This document shows positions 1 through 11,384 of a stretch of DNA of 64,000 bases, piece after piece. Numbering within the stretch: position 1 is the stretch's first letter; the number at the start of each line of letters is the position of its first letter. The position numbers and the translations under genes were made by a program. The notes under the pieces were generated by a model. It was not told the origin of the DNA. It ran no database searches and saw only the letters and a program-made list of their open reading frames with translations. The DNA is from Hypericum androsaemum (Eukaryota; Streptophyta; Magnoliopsida; Malpighiales; Hypericaceae), in assembly GCA_963995505.1 (NCBI GenBank), contig OZ023199.1, forward strand, positions 6,071,906 to 6,135,905, written 5' to 3'.

Positions 1-7
1 AAATTAC

Positions 8-681
8 CCGAGCCAGGGCTGGACCTCCTTGACCAACTCAGTGATCCTACCATAATCTACACCGGCATCACTCCGCCTCAATGCCACACACTTCACAATA
101 ACTACAACAACCTCCACAACCAACCTGGCCATCTCGGCATCTGCGCTCTCCCCCACGCACGGCAGCAGGGCCCCTGCTCCACCCGGGTCGAGAGCCCGAA
201 CCCTTTCCAGAACTTGGAATGCCGCACCTTCAGCGTCCTTGTAAAACCCCCACGCCACATAGCTGTGGACCATCCGCAGCCGCTGAAGGTACACGACGTA
301 GGGCTTACAGACGAGCTGGGAAGAAACGGACTCGAGGCAGTCCAGGCAGAGCCTGTAGACGTCGAAGAGCTCCCGCGCAAAAGCCCGGGCATCGGGGCTT
401 TCGGGTTGGGGGTGGAGCTTGGAGGGATCGGAGAGGCGTTTGGGGAGGATCGCGAGGGAGCGGTTGAGGAATGCGAGGAACTGCTTGGCGAGGGTTCGGG
501 ATTGGGTTTGGGATTTGGGGTTAGGGTTAGGTTTGGTTAGATCGGAGAAGGGGCGGAGGAAATGTGAGAAGGGGGGGAAGATCGGGGTAGAAGTGGAAGT
601 GGAAGTCTCGAGAAGGGAGAGGAGGGTGGACTCCGACTCCGACTCCGAGGAGGAGGAGGAGGAGGAGGAGGGGGGAGCCAT
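8..681 (-). CDS. ESP: Separase-like protein, first exon (partial)
   Basis: The first exon encodes about 224 residues beginning MAPPSSSS with a Ser/Glu-Ser run. It continues through a helical region with segments such as FLNRSLAILPKRLSD, CLDCLESVSSQLVCKP and VVEVVVVIVKC. These resemble, from memory, the N-terminal alpha-helical region of plant separase, the cysteine protease that cleaves cohesin at anaphase. The catalytic domain is not in the window. The open frame appears to stop at base 4, but that TAA lies inside a good splice donor (GTAATTT read on the minus strand), so the exon most likely ends at base 8 and the gene continues off the left edge. The start ATG is the first in frame and follows a pyrimidine-rich leader. 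Family assignment is by pattern recognition only; an unrelated helical-repeat protein is possible. Confidence 0.62.
621..671. repeat. Coding microsatellite in separase-like exon 1
   Basis: A (GGAGTC)n/(GGA)n tract encodes the Ser/Ser-Glu run just after the start codon of the separase-like exon. Length variation here would change the serine-rich N-terminus without shifting the frame where units are multiples of three. Confidence 0.7.
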
Positions 682-732
682 TGGAGAGATTGAAGTGTGG
701 TTTTTGGAGGGAGAATGTGTAGAGAGCGAGAG

Positions 733-740
733 TGTAGGGT
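733..740 (-). promoter_or_regulatory. Telo-box upstream of separase-like gene
   Basis: AAACCCTA on the minus strand, about 50 bp upstream of the ATG. Telo-boxes are frequent near transcription starts of plant genes active in dividing cells. The position fits a cell-cycle gene; function is inferred. Confidence 0.4.
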
Positions 741-1262
741 TTAAGGTTGAGGTTTCCAGAAAAGCGGGAAATTGGGGTTTTTTTGGAGTAAGGGGAAATC
801 TTTCAAACGCAGCAGAAATTGGATGAGTGGGTGGCGTCTACAACAAGCTAAGCGGTTTTTTTTTAATGCAGTTCTAAGTTCCGATATATAAATATGAAAA
901 TAAAGCATAATTTTCTTAGAAGCATAATTATATCATAAATAAATTTCATACCCTCAACTCAGCCTCATAACTGAGACACTCGCAAGTTCATCATTGTGAT
1001 GGCTACTACTACTTATATATGACGTTGAATCCCTCTTTCGAATTTGCGGCAGCCGGCTTTAGTTAAACCCTCTTGCGGTAAAACTCACAGGAAGAAAATA
1101 GTACATCGGCAAGGTAGGAACCTGTCTTTACGTTGATACCACTATATAAGATCATGTGCCATCTGAATCACTAGTCCTACGAATACACCGAGGGAGGCTA
1201 ACTCCCCGCAAGTAATCTAAATACACGTTCATATAAGAAGCTAATGGTACATCAAATACAAC
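741..1262. other. Intergenic, nothing recognised
   Basis: Leader and upstream DNA of the separase-like gene followed by moderately AT-rich sequence. I see no coding potential, RNA gene or clear repeat. Confidence 0.5.
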
Positions 1263-2028
1263 ATGGTTGAAAGAAATCTTCAAGGCGTCAGCCACTCGGT
1301 TGCCTTCACTCCAGCTGTGCTGAATATCGATCTTGCAAGTAACTCCCGGGCTCTAAAGATCAGGACTGCCAGGGGAGGTCTCGAGCAACATTGTGGCCCA
1401 CCAAGAGGATGGCCAAGGTCGAATCTACCTCCACCTGGACTCTCAGGAAGCCCCATCTCCCAGTTCAGCTCTAGACCGAGGATGAGCACCCATAGCTCTG
1501 CAGCAAAGGATTTGCAGCTCTCAATGCCTTTGGCAAAGCAGCATACCAAAAATCCACCTGATCACGTATAATGCATCCAACGCATGAAGGTCTCGGGTTG
1601 CCCAACAAAGCTCCATCTGTGTTGAGCTTGGCGAAGTCCTCCAGGATGGTTGAAAGAAATCTTCAAGGCGTCAGCCACTCGGTTGCCTTCACTCCAGCTG
1701 TGCTGAATATCAATCTTGCAAGTAACTCCCGGGCTCTAAAGATCAGGACTGCCAGGGGAGGTCTCGAGCAACATTGTGGCCCACCCAAAGGATGGCCAAG
1801 GTCGAGTCTACCTCCACTTGGACTCTCAAGAAGCCCCCTCTCCCAATTCAGCTCTAGACCGAAGATGAGCGCCCATAGCTCTGCAGCAAAGGATTTGCAG
1901 CTCTCAATGCCTTTGGCAAAGTAGCATACCAAAAATCCACCTGATCACGTATAATGCATCCAACGCCTGAAGGTCTCCGGTTGCCCAACAAAGCTCCATC
2001 CGTGTTGAGCTTGGCGAAGTCCTCCAGG
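1263..2028 (-). repeat. Tandem duplication (2 x 383 bp) of a LINE-type RNase H remnant
   Basis: Two head-to-tail copies, 1263-1645 and 1646-2028, differ by scattered substitutions. Both begin with the same ATGGTTGAAAG and end with the CTTGGCGAAGTCCTCCAGG segment. On the minus strand each holds pieces of the RNase H-like domain (RVT_3 type) at the C-terminus of plant LINE polyproteins: FAKLNTDGALLGNP (strand 1 with the first catalytic Asp), AELWALIFGLEL (the Glu helix) and a frameshifted RARELLARDIQHSWSEGNRVAD-like tail. The frame is broken several times in both copies. They are therefore dead LINE-derived fragments that were duplicated in tandem after, or as part of, insertion. Confidence 0.7.
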
Positions 2029-2379
2029 GGTCGCTGCCAGGAGACTAAAATCTCGTGTTTGGGTGGTGATGGAGTAATCCAACCAGTTAGGACTCGAGCA
2101 AACTCCCATGCCTATGAGATTATAAGGGAAGGGGGTGTCATGTGGTAGTGCCTGTCTGAAAGGCACCATCACTTTGCCAGCGCCACAACCACCAACAAGC
2201 AGCCACGAGTATCTTGTGGAGGCTGCGGAAGAAGAGACTCTCACACCGCCACAGAAAACCTGCAGCACTCTTTGAAGGAACGAGACCAAAACATGATTTG
2301 ATGGTTCAAAAGGCAGTTCACGGCTGGGACGAATGGAAAGCAATACCACAGCACTCGTTGATGGTAACACCAAGGGAAG

Positions 2380-2835
2380 GTTCGCAAATTTTCCAGGTAT
2401 GGCAACCACCTCAGAATCAAGGGGTGATAGTTAACTATACGCAGCTTGGCTCGAAATGGATGAGGCCGCATCTTTGGTGGTCAGGAGGCTGTAGCACTTG
2501 CTGGTTCTGCATTGGAAGCAGAAGTGATGGTCATTACATTGGCACTAAAGCTGATTGAGGATAAATTCTTCATTTCTGATGTGATTCTTCTCTCATATTG
2601 CCAGGCAGCAGTCAATTTCATTGAAGATAATACCAATTCCAATGATTAGAGAGTGGAGAACTAAGCTTTGTTAACAAGGCATAGATTGCAAACACTCAGT
2701 CTTTGTAATATTATATATACCCTTAGAAGAGCGAATGAGGTGGCTAATTGGGTTGTGCGAAAGTCGAAAGTAAGACTTTACGAACCCAATTGGACACAAA
2801 TATCCACACTTAGAACTAAGTATCCTACTTTGTAA
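2380..2835 (+). pseudogene. LINE-type RNase H domain remnant, plus strand
   Basis: Conceptual translation in shifting frames gives VWQPPQNQGVIVNY, then GQEAVALAGSALEAEVMVIT followed by ALKLIEDKFFISDVILL and, after a stop, RRANEVANWVVRKSKVRLYE. These are the start, the middle (with the catalytic Glu) and the end of an RVT_3-type RNase H domain. It lies on the opposite strand to the tandem remnants just upstream, so it is a separate insertion or an inversion. At least one frameshift and one stop make it non-functional. Confidence 0.6.
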
Positions 2836-3119
2836 TAATTTGCCAACGTGATATATATACATATACATATATATATGTATATATATGCATATAACAATCA
2901 TGTTTGCCGTTAAAAAAAGTAATGGTGAGTTTTTTTTTTCATATATCATGACTCCTTCTACATTTGCACACACCATCTCTTTCTCCCTTTCTCCTTCTCC
3001 GGCCTTCTTCCTCCTATGACTGTCTTCCTCCTTCTCCAATCGTTCTTCTTCCTTTCGGTTGTTCTCTTTCTTTTCTCTCGAAAGTTTGGTCCATTTTTTC
3101 CCTTTTATTTCAGTTTTTG
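2836..3119. other. Low-complexity intergenic DNA
   Basis: Contains an AT/GT-rich microsatellite (about 2850-2892), a T-run near 2931 and a CT-rich stretch. No gene recognised. Confidence 0.5.
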
Positions 3120-3354
3120 GTTGAAACAGTCTTAGTCAATCAAATTGTAGATGCATATACACGGGGAGCAGCTATACTAAATAATGTTAAGACCTTTATA
3201 GCTAGCACATAATCAGGATTGTCTATATAAGAGAGTGCAGGTTATGAGATTGTTCCTATAAAGAATGTGTCTAAAAAAAGTTACTGCCCATACTAGGCAT
3301 GGTGTCTATAGGAAACAAAATTATATGGTGGACAATATATGGCGTAGTCCAATA
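3120..3354 (-). repeat. 3' LTR of outer copia element, with polypurine tract
   Basis: Aligns by eye with the right LTR over the stretch containing GCACATAATC, the ATAAG-like step and GGTTATGAGATTGTTC. The LTR begins (minus strand) TATTGGACTACGCC, immediately after a G-rich polypurine tract at 3355-3365. It ends near TGAAACAG at about 3122. Confidence 0.6.
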
Positions 3355-3364
3355 CCCCCCTCTG

Positions 3365-3688
3365 TCAAGCTGGCGTATGGAGATTTCGCACGTCGAGCTT
3401 AGACATCAAGAAGCATAGTCGATCGTGAGGTAGGGCCTTGGTTAAGCAATTATCGAGCTGGAGTGTAGAGGACACCATCATTGGTGTAATATGTATGGCA
3501 GTAAGTTGTTCAAAAATGATGTGACCGTCAATTTCTTTACGTGTTTGTTCATTCATGAAAGACCGGGTTAACAGTGATGTGGCGATCGCCTGGTTGTCAC
3601 AATTAAGAGGTTTGTGTTCAGAGAAGACTAAACTAAAATCAGCAAGGAGCTGGAAAAGCCAGAGCAACTCGTGGGTGGTAGTGGACAT
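3365..3688 (-). pseudogene. Copia RNase H remnant (outer element)
   Basis: A 107-residue open stretch matches the C-terminal RNase H of plant copia polyproteins. It begins STTTHELLWLFQLLADF, continues with LNCDNQAIA (the catalytic Asp), and ends VSSTLQLDNCLTKALPHDR, LMSKLDVRNLH. The canonical region between the Asp motif and the KEIDGHI segment is partly shifted (LLTRSFMNEQTRKEIDGHII). It lies directly upstream, in element orientation, of the polypurine tract and 3' LTR. Confidence 0.75.
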
Positions 3689-3789
3689 GACACGGTATTC
3701 ATCTTCAATAAATAAGTGGGAGCGTATTTTCTATTTCTTGATTTTCAATGAGATAGGATAACGACTAAGTGTGATGATGTAGCCAGTGG

Positions 3790-4870
3790 TGGAATGTCTA
3801 CTAGTGGGAAAACTATCCCAATCTGAGTCGAAATATATGAAAGTTGTAATGTGTTGTTACAAGGATAGAAATACTCTAGTCAAAGTAGCCTTCAGGTAGC
3901 GCATGAGGTATTCCACGTCGTTCCAGTGTGGAAAGCGTAGAGCTTGAACAAATTGGCAAACTATGTTGGCCGCGAATGAGATGTCGGGTCGTGTGATAAT
4001 TAAGTATATCAGTAAACTGACTAACCTCATATATTGGCTTAGTTCATCGTATGGTCTCTAGTCTCAGCATTAACGCGAACATTGGGCTCCATAGGGGTGG
4101 TCTGTGGACGACAGTCAGTATTGCCAGCATCACGGAGCAAGTTGAGCTTGTACTTTCATTAGTTTAGGTAGATACCATTACTAGATTGTGAAACTTCATT
4201 CCGAAGAAGTAACGCAAGTTACCAAGGTCTTCAATGTGGAAGCATTGAAGAAGAAAGAGTTAGACGTAGCTTAACAAACTGATATCATTTCATGTCAAAA
4301 TAACGTCATCAACATAAGCAATAAGGTAAGCAGAAGCGGTGTATCGCAGCAAGACAAAAAAAGAATGAGTAGCGTGGGATTGGCGAGATCTGATGTCCAA
4401 TAGTCCTTACATGGATTTTAATAGCATGTAGACAAAATTGTGTTCTCCAAACCGAGGATGTACAGAGGGTATCTTCATGTAAATGTCCTCAAAAAGAGGT
4501 GGCCATGTAAATAGACATTCTAGACACCAAGTTGGTATATTGGCTAATTATGTACAATTACAATAATGTCGAGAACATGAACAAAGATTAATTTTATCAT
4601 AGGCACAAATGTTTCATGATAATCAATGTCCTCAATCTGTGAGTATTTACAGGCAACTAATCAAGCCTTGTAGCGTTCAACGGACCCGTCAGAATGGCGT
4701 TTAGTCTTGAAAATCTATTTACAAAAGATATGCTACTTATTGAGGGAGGAGAAGTTAGGGACACCATACCATTACTCGAAGGTGTCAAGCTTAGTCTTGA
4801 TGGTTGCTCGCCACTCAGAAGATGCTATAGTAATTTGGTAAGAGGTGGGTTCGACACTGGGATCAAGGGA
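3790..4870 (-). pseudogene. Copia reverse transcriptase remnant (outer element)
   Basis: Fragmented translation on the minus strand shows WRATIKTKLDTFE near 4800, then RYKA-stop-LVACKYSQIED with IDYHETF near 4620-4680. Further on are VQNVYLHGHLFEDIYMKIP near 4480-4540 and LIAYVDDVILT, the catalytic YVDD box, near 4290-4325. All are in the order of a copia RT, but separated by stops and frameshifts. Confidence 0.65.
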
Positions 4871-5159
4871 TGACAGTAAAGCACGGTATCGAAGAACAAA
4901 AAATGATTGCACATAAACTAATGTAGGGGAAATAGAGTACCTAAGGATGGTGAATGTGAGACATAAATACCAATAGGGTAATCAGAGAGCCATCACGGAA
5001 AATTCCACACTCGTGCACTTTGTCGCGGGGCACCGATAGTATGGTCATTGAGTAGTGACACCATGCAATCGGGCTGGGCTATATGAGGCCTGTATTCTGT
5101 ATTGTAGCAGCGGGCAGCCCAACTTTGGTGTAGCCGTGCAAGGTGGCTGAAAGGAAAGA

Positions 5160-6640
5160 TTTTTACACCCCTCTTGCAATAAAGAGTAAGTAAGAGATTG
5201 TTGTCCTACAAGGACTAAGTTCTAGGCCACAAATACGACTCAACCACTAGTTTAGGACTACAAGTAAAGGATTTGTCAATTCTAAACACGAGTTGGATAC
5301 TACAATGACTAAACTAGAAGATGATTTAAACAATAAAAGAAAGAGTGGGCTTTGCACCAATGACACCTAGATAACCAAATGGCCTATGGGGTTTATTAAG
5401 TTCGTGTTATGGTCCGAGTATTTCTAAAGTAACTAATCAATATTCATGCCATTAATTAGTCTAAATCGATCATTAATTAAGCTTAGTTGAATTAATCGTA
5501 CTCTCGTGACTAATTAGCCACCTAATCTAACTAATTACCAATTATAACCATCACCCCTTGGACAAATAACCACCTAATGAGATCCCTCATCAAAAGACAA
5601 CTAATTAACTAGTTAAATGGTCTATTAATCCTAACCCCTCCTGGCGATTAGAATTAATTAAGTTCATAATCAAGGTGATCAAGTAAGATTAAGTATTAAA
5701 CTCATTAACTAGTTCACAAACCTTAGCATTTTAACCCCACTAAATCATAGGCTAAATAGATGCCAACAAGGCACCAAACTCACTAATCAACTACTCACAC
5801 ATATTAACTACACAACTAAACACATCCATTAAATAAAGCAAGTAAACCATGAACATAAAAGAGAGGGTTAAAGCAAGCTCAAGATGATCTACAAAGCTTC
5901 CAAAAGTTCTCCTTCAAGTTCTCTACAAACTCCAACAATGGTGAGCCAAGTTCTCTTCCAAAGAGAAAAATGAGTGGAGTGGGTGAGTGAGTTTAGAAAA
6001 ATATCTAAGTTCTAAGAGTTATAAGTTGGTTTACAAGGAAAGCCAATGGCTATTTATACAAAAATTCTCAACTCAAACTAACTAAATAATTCCTAAAGTT
6101 CCAGCCAAGTAAAGCCATGGGCAATCCCAAAATGGGCCCAAAATTGGTTCATGAATTCCGGCCCATCTAGGCTAGGCAAGTTCTCAGATTTGAAGATTGA
6201 CTTTGGACGTATTTTATACCCTTTTAGTCTCCGAATTTAAAGAAGTCCATTCAAGACAAAGTTGTAGCCACGGATGTCTTCTTTCCAGAACTGCCTCTCT
6301 CGTCTTCATCAGACTTTGTATGTGAAAGGTATCTTCATTTGAGTCGCTCGAGGTCAGTCTGCCCAATATCGTCGAGGTCCCGATCGTGCACCATTCTTCA
6401 CGGCTGATCCAATCGTCTTTGACACGATCCAAGGTGCACCAATATCCTCCTCACATCTCCACAAAGTCTCCTAGCAATAAACATGAACAAAATACAATGA
6501 AAATCACAAGAACTACACTAAAATATTCAAAGCAAGAAATATGATATTACATCAATGCATAACAAATAAAAATACTAGAAACAACGAAAAACTAACACTA
6601 AAACATGCATAGATGATAGAGTGTTTCCGCACTCATCAGT
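5160..6640. mobile_element. AT-rich insert inside the outer copia element, type uncertain
   Basis: About 1.5 kb of non-coding, AT-rich DNA separates recognisable parts of the outer copia element. The left edge reads GAGTAAGTAAGAGATTGTTG followed by TCCTACAAGGACT; the right edge ends near TTTCCGCACTCA. Its base composition, lack of coding sense and edges that could be read as TG..CA suggest a solo LTR or other non-autonomous retroelement. I could not find matching ends or a target duplication, so the boundaries are approximate. Confidence 0.3.
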
Positions 6641-6723
6641 GGCAACTAGTAATGGGCTCTCGTTCGTGGGTTTGTATGGGTCAATGATGGGAAGTATACA
6701 GTTTTGTTCACTTATGGGATGCT

Positions 6724-7410
6724 TTGTTGGGAACTAAGCGGACCTACACAATACTCACAAGTATACAAGCGAACCACAATCACAACGAAAATACGAAACT
6801 CACAAAACATAAAGGAAAAGCATAAGAGGATAGATAATATTTGGTTACCCGATTCAATCCACAATAATCTACGTCCGGGGGGCATACCAAGCCAGGAGAT
6901 ATTTCACTATGCACTTATGTTTCACTCATACTACAAGAGAAAGCCACACTTTGGCACCCACACTCTTCTAGGTTTCTTCTCTTTTCTCTCTAGCCACTCA
7001 CTACGGCCTCACTCTCTCTCTCTTAGGGGCTACAAATGAGTTACAAGGGGTATATATAGAGCCACCAATAATTCTAGGTCATTTGGGGGGAGCAGGGGCA
7101 GACTTGTCCAACTTTAGCCATTTTTTTAGGCCCAACTGGCGACCGCCAGTGGCCATGTCCAGAAGTCCCTGGAACTCGGCACTAGCGATCACTATTGGAC
7201 TTGCTACCGCAAGCCCCACTAGCACCCGCCAGGCGCCAGCTTCTCCTCATCTCACTTCAACTTCATCTTCACTCGACTCTGCCTCTCGAACCCGATCGAT
7301 ACCACCACTCGATCTCAGGCTCCATACCAAACAATCTTCTACCTGGAGACTGACCTCAATACGAATCACCTCTCACTAGGTGATCCTTATCATTTGTCAC
7401 GGTTCATTTG
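6724..7410 (-). repeat. 3' LTR of inner copia element
   Basis: Lies just beyond the RNase H stop at 7457 and a purine-rich tract (AAGAGGAGAAGAGGA on the minus strand, about 7412-7430). It ends, in minus orientation, with CCCAACA at 6724. It holds a TATA-like CTATATATACC (minus, near 7055) followed by a leader-like region, as expected for U3/R. The start of the LTR is not resolved exactly. Confidence 0.5.
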
Positions 7411-7456
7411 ATGATCCTCTTCTCCTCTTCACCTCTTGGTACGCCAGGTCTCTTCT

Positions 7457-9945
7457 CTAGTTCACTAGACCCACTGAAGCCATATTAAGCTTCAGCTTCT
7501 CCAAGGTAATCACCTTGGTCAACAAGTTAGCGGGATTCACTTTCCCGTCAATTTTCTCAAGCCTTAAGATCTTCCTCTCCAAGACATCCCATATGTAGTG
7601 ATACTTCAACTCAATGTGCTTCGTCTTTGAGTGGAAGGCAGGATTCTTTGCCAAATGTATCACACTTTGGCTATCACTGTGGAGCACACTTTTACTCCTT
7701 TCCCAATTTCCCTAAGAAACTTTGCAATCATACTATCTCTTTGCTTACTTCTGTCACAGCCACGTACTCACTTTCTGCGATTGACAAAGCCACCACCTTT
7801 TGTAACCTCGAGGCCCAAGATATCGATGTCGCTCCCAGTGTAAATACTTAACCACTCGTGTTGCTCTTGTCATCATAATCATTGGACCCCAAGTCTGTAT
7901 CATAATACCCTAGGAGCCTCACATCTTTGCCTTCAAAACAAAGGCACTTCTCAGTAGTACCTGTCAAGTAGCAAGGATCCAGTTCACTACGGCCCAATGT
8001 TGCTCACCCTGATTGCTCATGAACTTTCTCACTACTCCTACCGCATGTGCTATGTCTGGTCTCGTGCAAACCATAGCATACATCAGGCTACCCATCATCG
8101 ATGCATAAGGAGTCTTCTCCATTTGAGCCTTTTTCGTCTCACTCTTAGGCGAATCCTTCTTGGACTGCTTAAAGTGCCCACCTAAAGGAGTCAACTTGGG
8201 CCTGGCCTTTTGCATCTTGAACCTCTTCAACACCTTCTCAATGTACTCGGCGTGTGAGAGAAACAGCTTTCCTTCTGTCTTGTTCCTCTTAATTCTCATC
8301 CCAAGGATTTGCTTAGCCTCTCCCAAGTCCTTCATGGAAACCACTTAGACAATTGCTTCTTCACCTTGTTCACCTCACGAGCACTAGAACCTGCTATCAA
8401 CATGTCATCAACATGAAGCAGGAGGATGATATAGCTCTTAACAAAACTCTTGAAATAGCAACAATGATTTGCTTCACAAAGCATGAACTCAATCTCGTGC
8501 ATTAACCCAATCAAACTTCTTCTACCACTGTCTCGGAGCTTACTTCAACCCATACAAACTCTTTCTCAATCTGTACACAAGCTCACCATTACAACCCGAT
8601 AAGTACCCCTCCAGTTGTTTCATGTAGATATCATCATCTAGATTACCATGTAGAAAGGTCATCTTCACATCCATTTGCTCTAACATCAAATTCTCTGAAG
8701 CCACCATACTCAATACCATACGAATAGTGGTAAGCTTCACTACGGGAGTAAAAAAGTTGGTAAAATCTATACCGTATTTCTGTTGAAATTCATTCACAAT
8801 AGGTCTTACCTTGTAACGTTTGGTGCCATCCGCCTCTTGCTTAATCTTATACACCCACTTGTTTTGCAGTGCCTTCTTGCCTTTAGGGAGTTGGACTAGT
8901 TTCCAAGTCCCATTACTTCTCAATGACTCCATCTCGTCATCCATTGCAAGCTTCCACATGTCCTCTTGTCCATTCTCTTGGACCTCTGCAAACTCTTCGG
9001 GCTCCCCTCCATCAGTGAGTAGGATGTAGAAATTAGCTGACAAATATCTATCAGGAGACCCACGTTGTTTAGTGGACCTCCTCATCGGAACTACTGGCGG
9101 TGGAGAACTTGGTCCTTCTTCCTCCTCGGCATCTTGGCCACCTCGTACCTTCTTGCTCCCACCCGAGTTTGATATGTCTAACTCGAACATCTCACTGCTA
9201 GAATACACATCATTGGGTACACTCCCCATATCCTTGTACAACACCTTCTTATTGAATATGACATCTCGGCTTCTCACAACCATGCGGTTCTTCTCATCCT
9301 ATTGTCTGAAACCAAAACCATCTCTTCCATATCCAATGAATGTACACTTCTTAGACTTGGCATCTAGCTTGCTCCTTTTACCTGTATTCACATGAATATA
9401 GATAACACAACCAAACACACGAAGGTAGGTCAGATCAATCTCCTTGCCACTCTAAGCCTCCTCTGGTATCATGTTCTCCAAAAGGCTTTATGGTCCTATA
9501 TTGATCAAGAAAGCTGCAGTGTTCACTGCATCTGCCCAAAATATCTTTGGTAGGCCATACCTCAATCTCATGGCCCTAGCTCTCTCATTGATTGTTATGT
9601 TCATCCTCTCCACGATGCCATTTTGTTGAGGGATTCCAGCTACTATCTTCTCCATGCTAATCCTATTCACCGTAGAGTAGTCCTTGAACTCTTAAAGCTC
9701 GCACTCTCCGCCATTGTCGGATCTCAAGCACTTCACATTAAGACCCATCTCATTCTCCACAAGGGCTCTCCACTTTCTAAAGGCATCGAAGGCTTCAGAC
9801 TTATGTTTTAGAAAGTAGACCCACAACTTCCTCGTAGAATCATCGATGAAGGTCATATAGTACAAAGAACCACCTAAAGACGCCACCAGTGTCGGTCCTC
9901 ACAAGTCACTATGGACCAACTCAAACTTCTTCCCCTTCGGGAGAC
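7457..9945 (-). pseudogene. Copia pol remnant (integrase-RT-RNase H) of inner element
   Basis: Reading the minus strand from high to low coordinates: SLPKGKKFELVHSDL and TFIDDSTRKLWVYFL with CLRSDNGGEC are the integrase core with its catalytic Asp residues. AGIPQQNGIVERMN follows (9488-9670), carrying the third acidic residue. RT begins WKLVQLPKGKKALQNKWVYK, then MTFLHGNLDDDIYMKQLEGY and LLHVDDMLIAG, the YVDD box in His-Val-Asp-Asp form (8332-9283). MKDLGEAKQILGMRI is at 7964-8344. RNase H is at 7457-7687 (SDSQSVIHLAKNPAFHSKTK, then NLLTKVITLEKL). Stops and frame changes separate the blocks, so no intact polyprotein remains. Neighbour sequence at both sides belongs to a different, older copia element. 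Confidence 0.8.
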
Positions 9946-9964
9946 TAATGTATAATAGGTCGAA

Positions 9965-11000
9965 CTAGAATTGTGAACATAAAAGACAATATGGAGTGTA
10001 ATATTGTTAGGAAGTGTAACTGAACCAATATGTGTGACATGCAAGCTATGACCATTCAGATTTGTAATGGAAGGACTTTGGGTCGGTGTGCTATGATCTA
10101 ACTATTTAGGATAGTAGGTGATATTATGGGTGCCACTTGAGTCGAGTATCTAAGGTAGCGACAAGTTATGAGATGTGAGTCTAGATGAGGAGGCATTATC
10201 ATCAAGAGGGGTGGTGTCTTGGGAGGGTTTCAGAAGGAGGGCCAGTAACTATTGAAGCTAATTTGTGGTAAGTTGAACGTTATTGGCATAAAGGGTTGTT
10301 TGGTAAAAGAGCTCGACATCGTTATAGCAAAAGGCTGACCGCAACCTTTCCTCTCCTTCATAATTAGTAGGGCCGCCTCAAACTGATTCACACCCACCAC
10401 CTTCGGTAACCTTTTTCTTGCAATATTCTTATTCCTCGTGGCCTTAGATGCCGCAGTAACCGCAATAATTCCCTGGTTTGCCAGGGCAAAAATGAGAGGT
10501 ATGACCTGGTTTTAAGCATTAATGACTAGTGAGATTGTTCACCATATTACCAGGCTTGGTGGTTACTATTGCGGACAATTCCTAGGACTAAATAGTCCGT
10601 GGAAGGTGGTGAGCGGTGGGCAACTACTTGACATTGATGTTCATCCCCAACAACAATTGCAAATGCCTCCGACATGCTAGGCAACGACTTCATAAGAAGA
10701 ATGTTACTTCGTACCTGAGCATAATAATTGAGTCCCATCAGAAACTCGATCAATCTGTCTCGGTCTCCCTCGCTTTCATCTACAAAGGTGAAGTCGTTCG
10801 TATACATATGATGTGTAGTGCATGTACATGATCTTCGAATCCGGTGGAACTCCAGCTCATCATATGTGGACTTGAGTGAAAACAAAGCTATTTTGTTGGC
10901 GCTGATTAACAAAGATCCTCATCTCTTAGATTCTAGAGGCACTGCTGGTGGCCAACTTTTGCTAAAGATCCATCCAAATTTGGTATATTGTCTCTTTGAA
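9965..11000 (-). pseudogene. Copia gag-protease remnant (outer element)
   Basis: Gag of UBN2/copia type is visible as RLIEFLMGLNYYAQVRSNIL and MKSLPSMSEAFAIVVGDE (10547-10912). Near 10410-10470 a damaged zinc knuckle (YCGYCGI-stop-GHEE) follows. Protease is next: WILDSSGTHNITYYPK, a DSG-type active site with an extra Ser, then a segment ending GSVTLPNNITLHIVFYVHNS (about 9970-10135). Several stops interrupt the frame. Order gag - knuckle - protease fits copia, and the block abuts the inner element's integrase at about 9960. Confidence 0.65.
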
Positions 11001-11372
11001 CATTAAACTTGAGGTAATATCAGGTGAAAAAGAGTTGATTAGCCATGACTTTACCAAATTGTTTGCACACCTCTAGGAAGGGTAAATCGTTGTACTCAGC
11101 TCAAGCAGCATGATGGTTCAGTGCTGTTCTGTTAACGAATAAGAGCTTGTTCTTTGTGTTTATGATCAATATCATAACTTGATTCCACATGGCATAATTA
11201 TCTCCTGAACTAGAGACGCCAAATATGTGTGGTTTATTTTTGAGTTGTGTATGCAGTATGGGCAATTTGTTTTTGTGGGGACTACTGTCAATGTGGATAG
11301 ATCTCTGCTTCCCTCACCTTTCATGTGATTTCGATAGTCGGGAGGTATTGATTTATTCTAGGGTTTGTGCCT

Positions 11373-11384
11373 ATTCTGATACCA
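11373..11384 (-). other. Primer-binding site of outer copia element
   Basis: Minus-strand TGGTATCAGAAT lies directly inside the right LTR. TGGTATCAGAGC is the usual tRNA-Met complementary site of plant copia elements; ten of twelve positions agree. Confidence 0.7.

Larger units (their letters stand above)
6724..9960 (-). mobile_element. Inner Ty1/copia element, 3' half only
   Basis: A second copia lineage, better preserved than the outer one, lies within it on the same strand. Its 3' LTR (about 6724-7410) is followed, reading towards higher coordinates, by RNase H, RT and integrase. It stops abruptly near 9960, where outer-element protease sequence begins. Its own protease, gag and 5' LTR are missing. 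It was either inserted as a truncated copy or lost its 5' half together with part of the outer integrase. Confidence 0.65.

Noticed and set aside
1263..1924. Two repeated plus-strand open frames starting MVERNLQGVSHS
   Set aside because: The repeated sequence encodes LINE RNase H motifs on the other strand; the plus frames are incidental.
5160..6640. Calling a defined solo LTR or Helitron for the AT-rich insert
   Set aside because: No matching ends, second copy or target duplication could be found by eye, so only a generic insert is reported.
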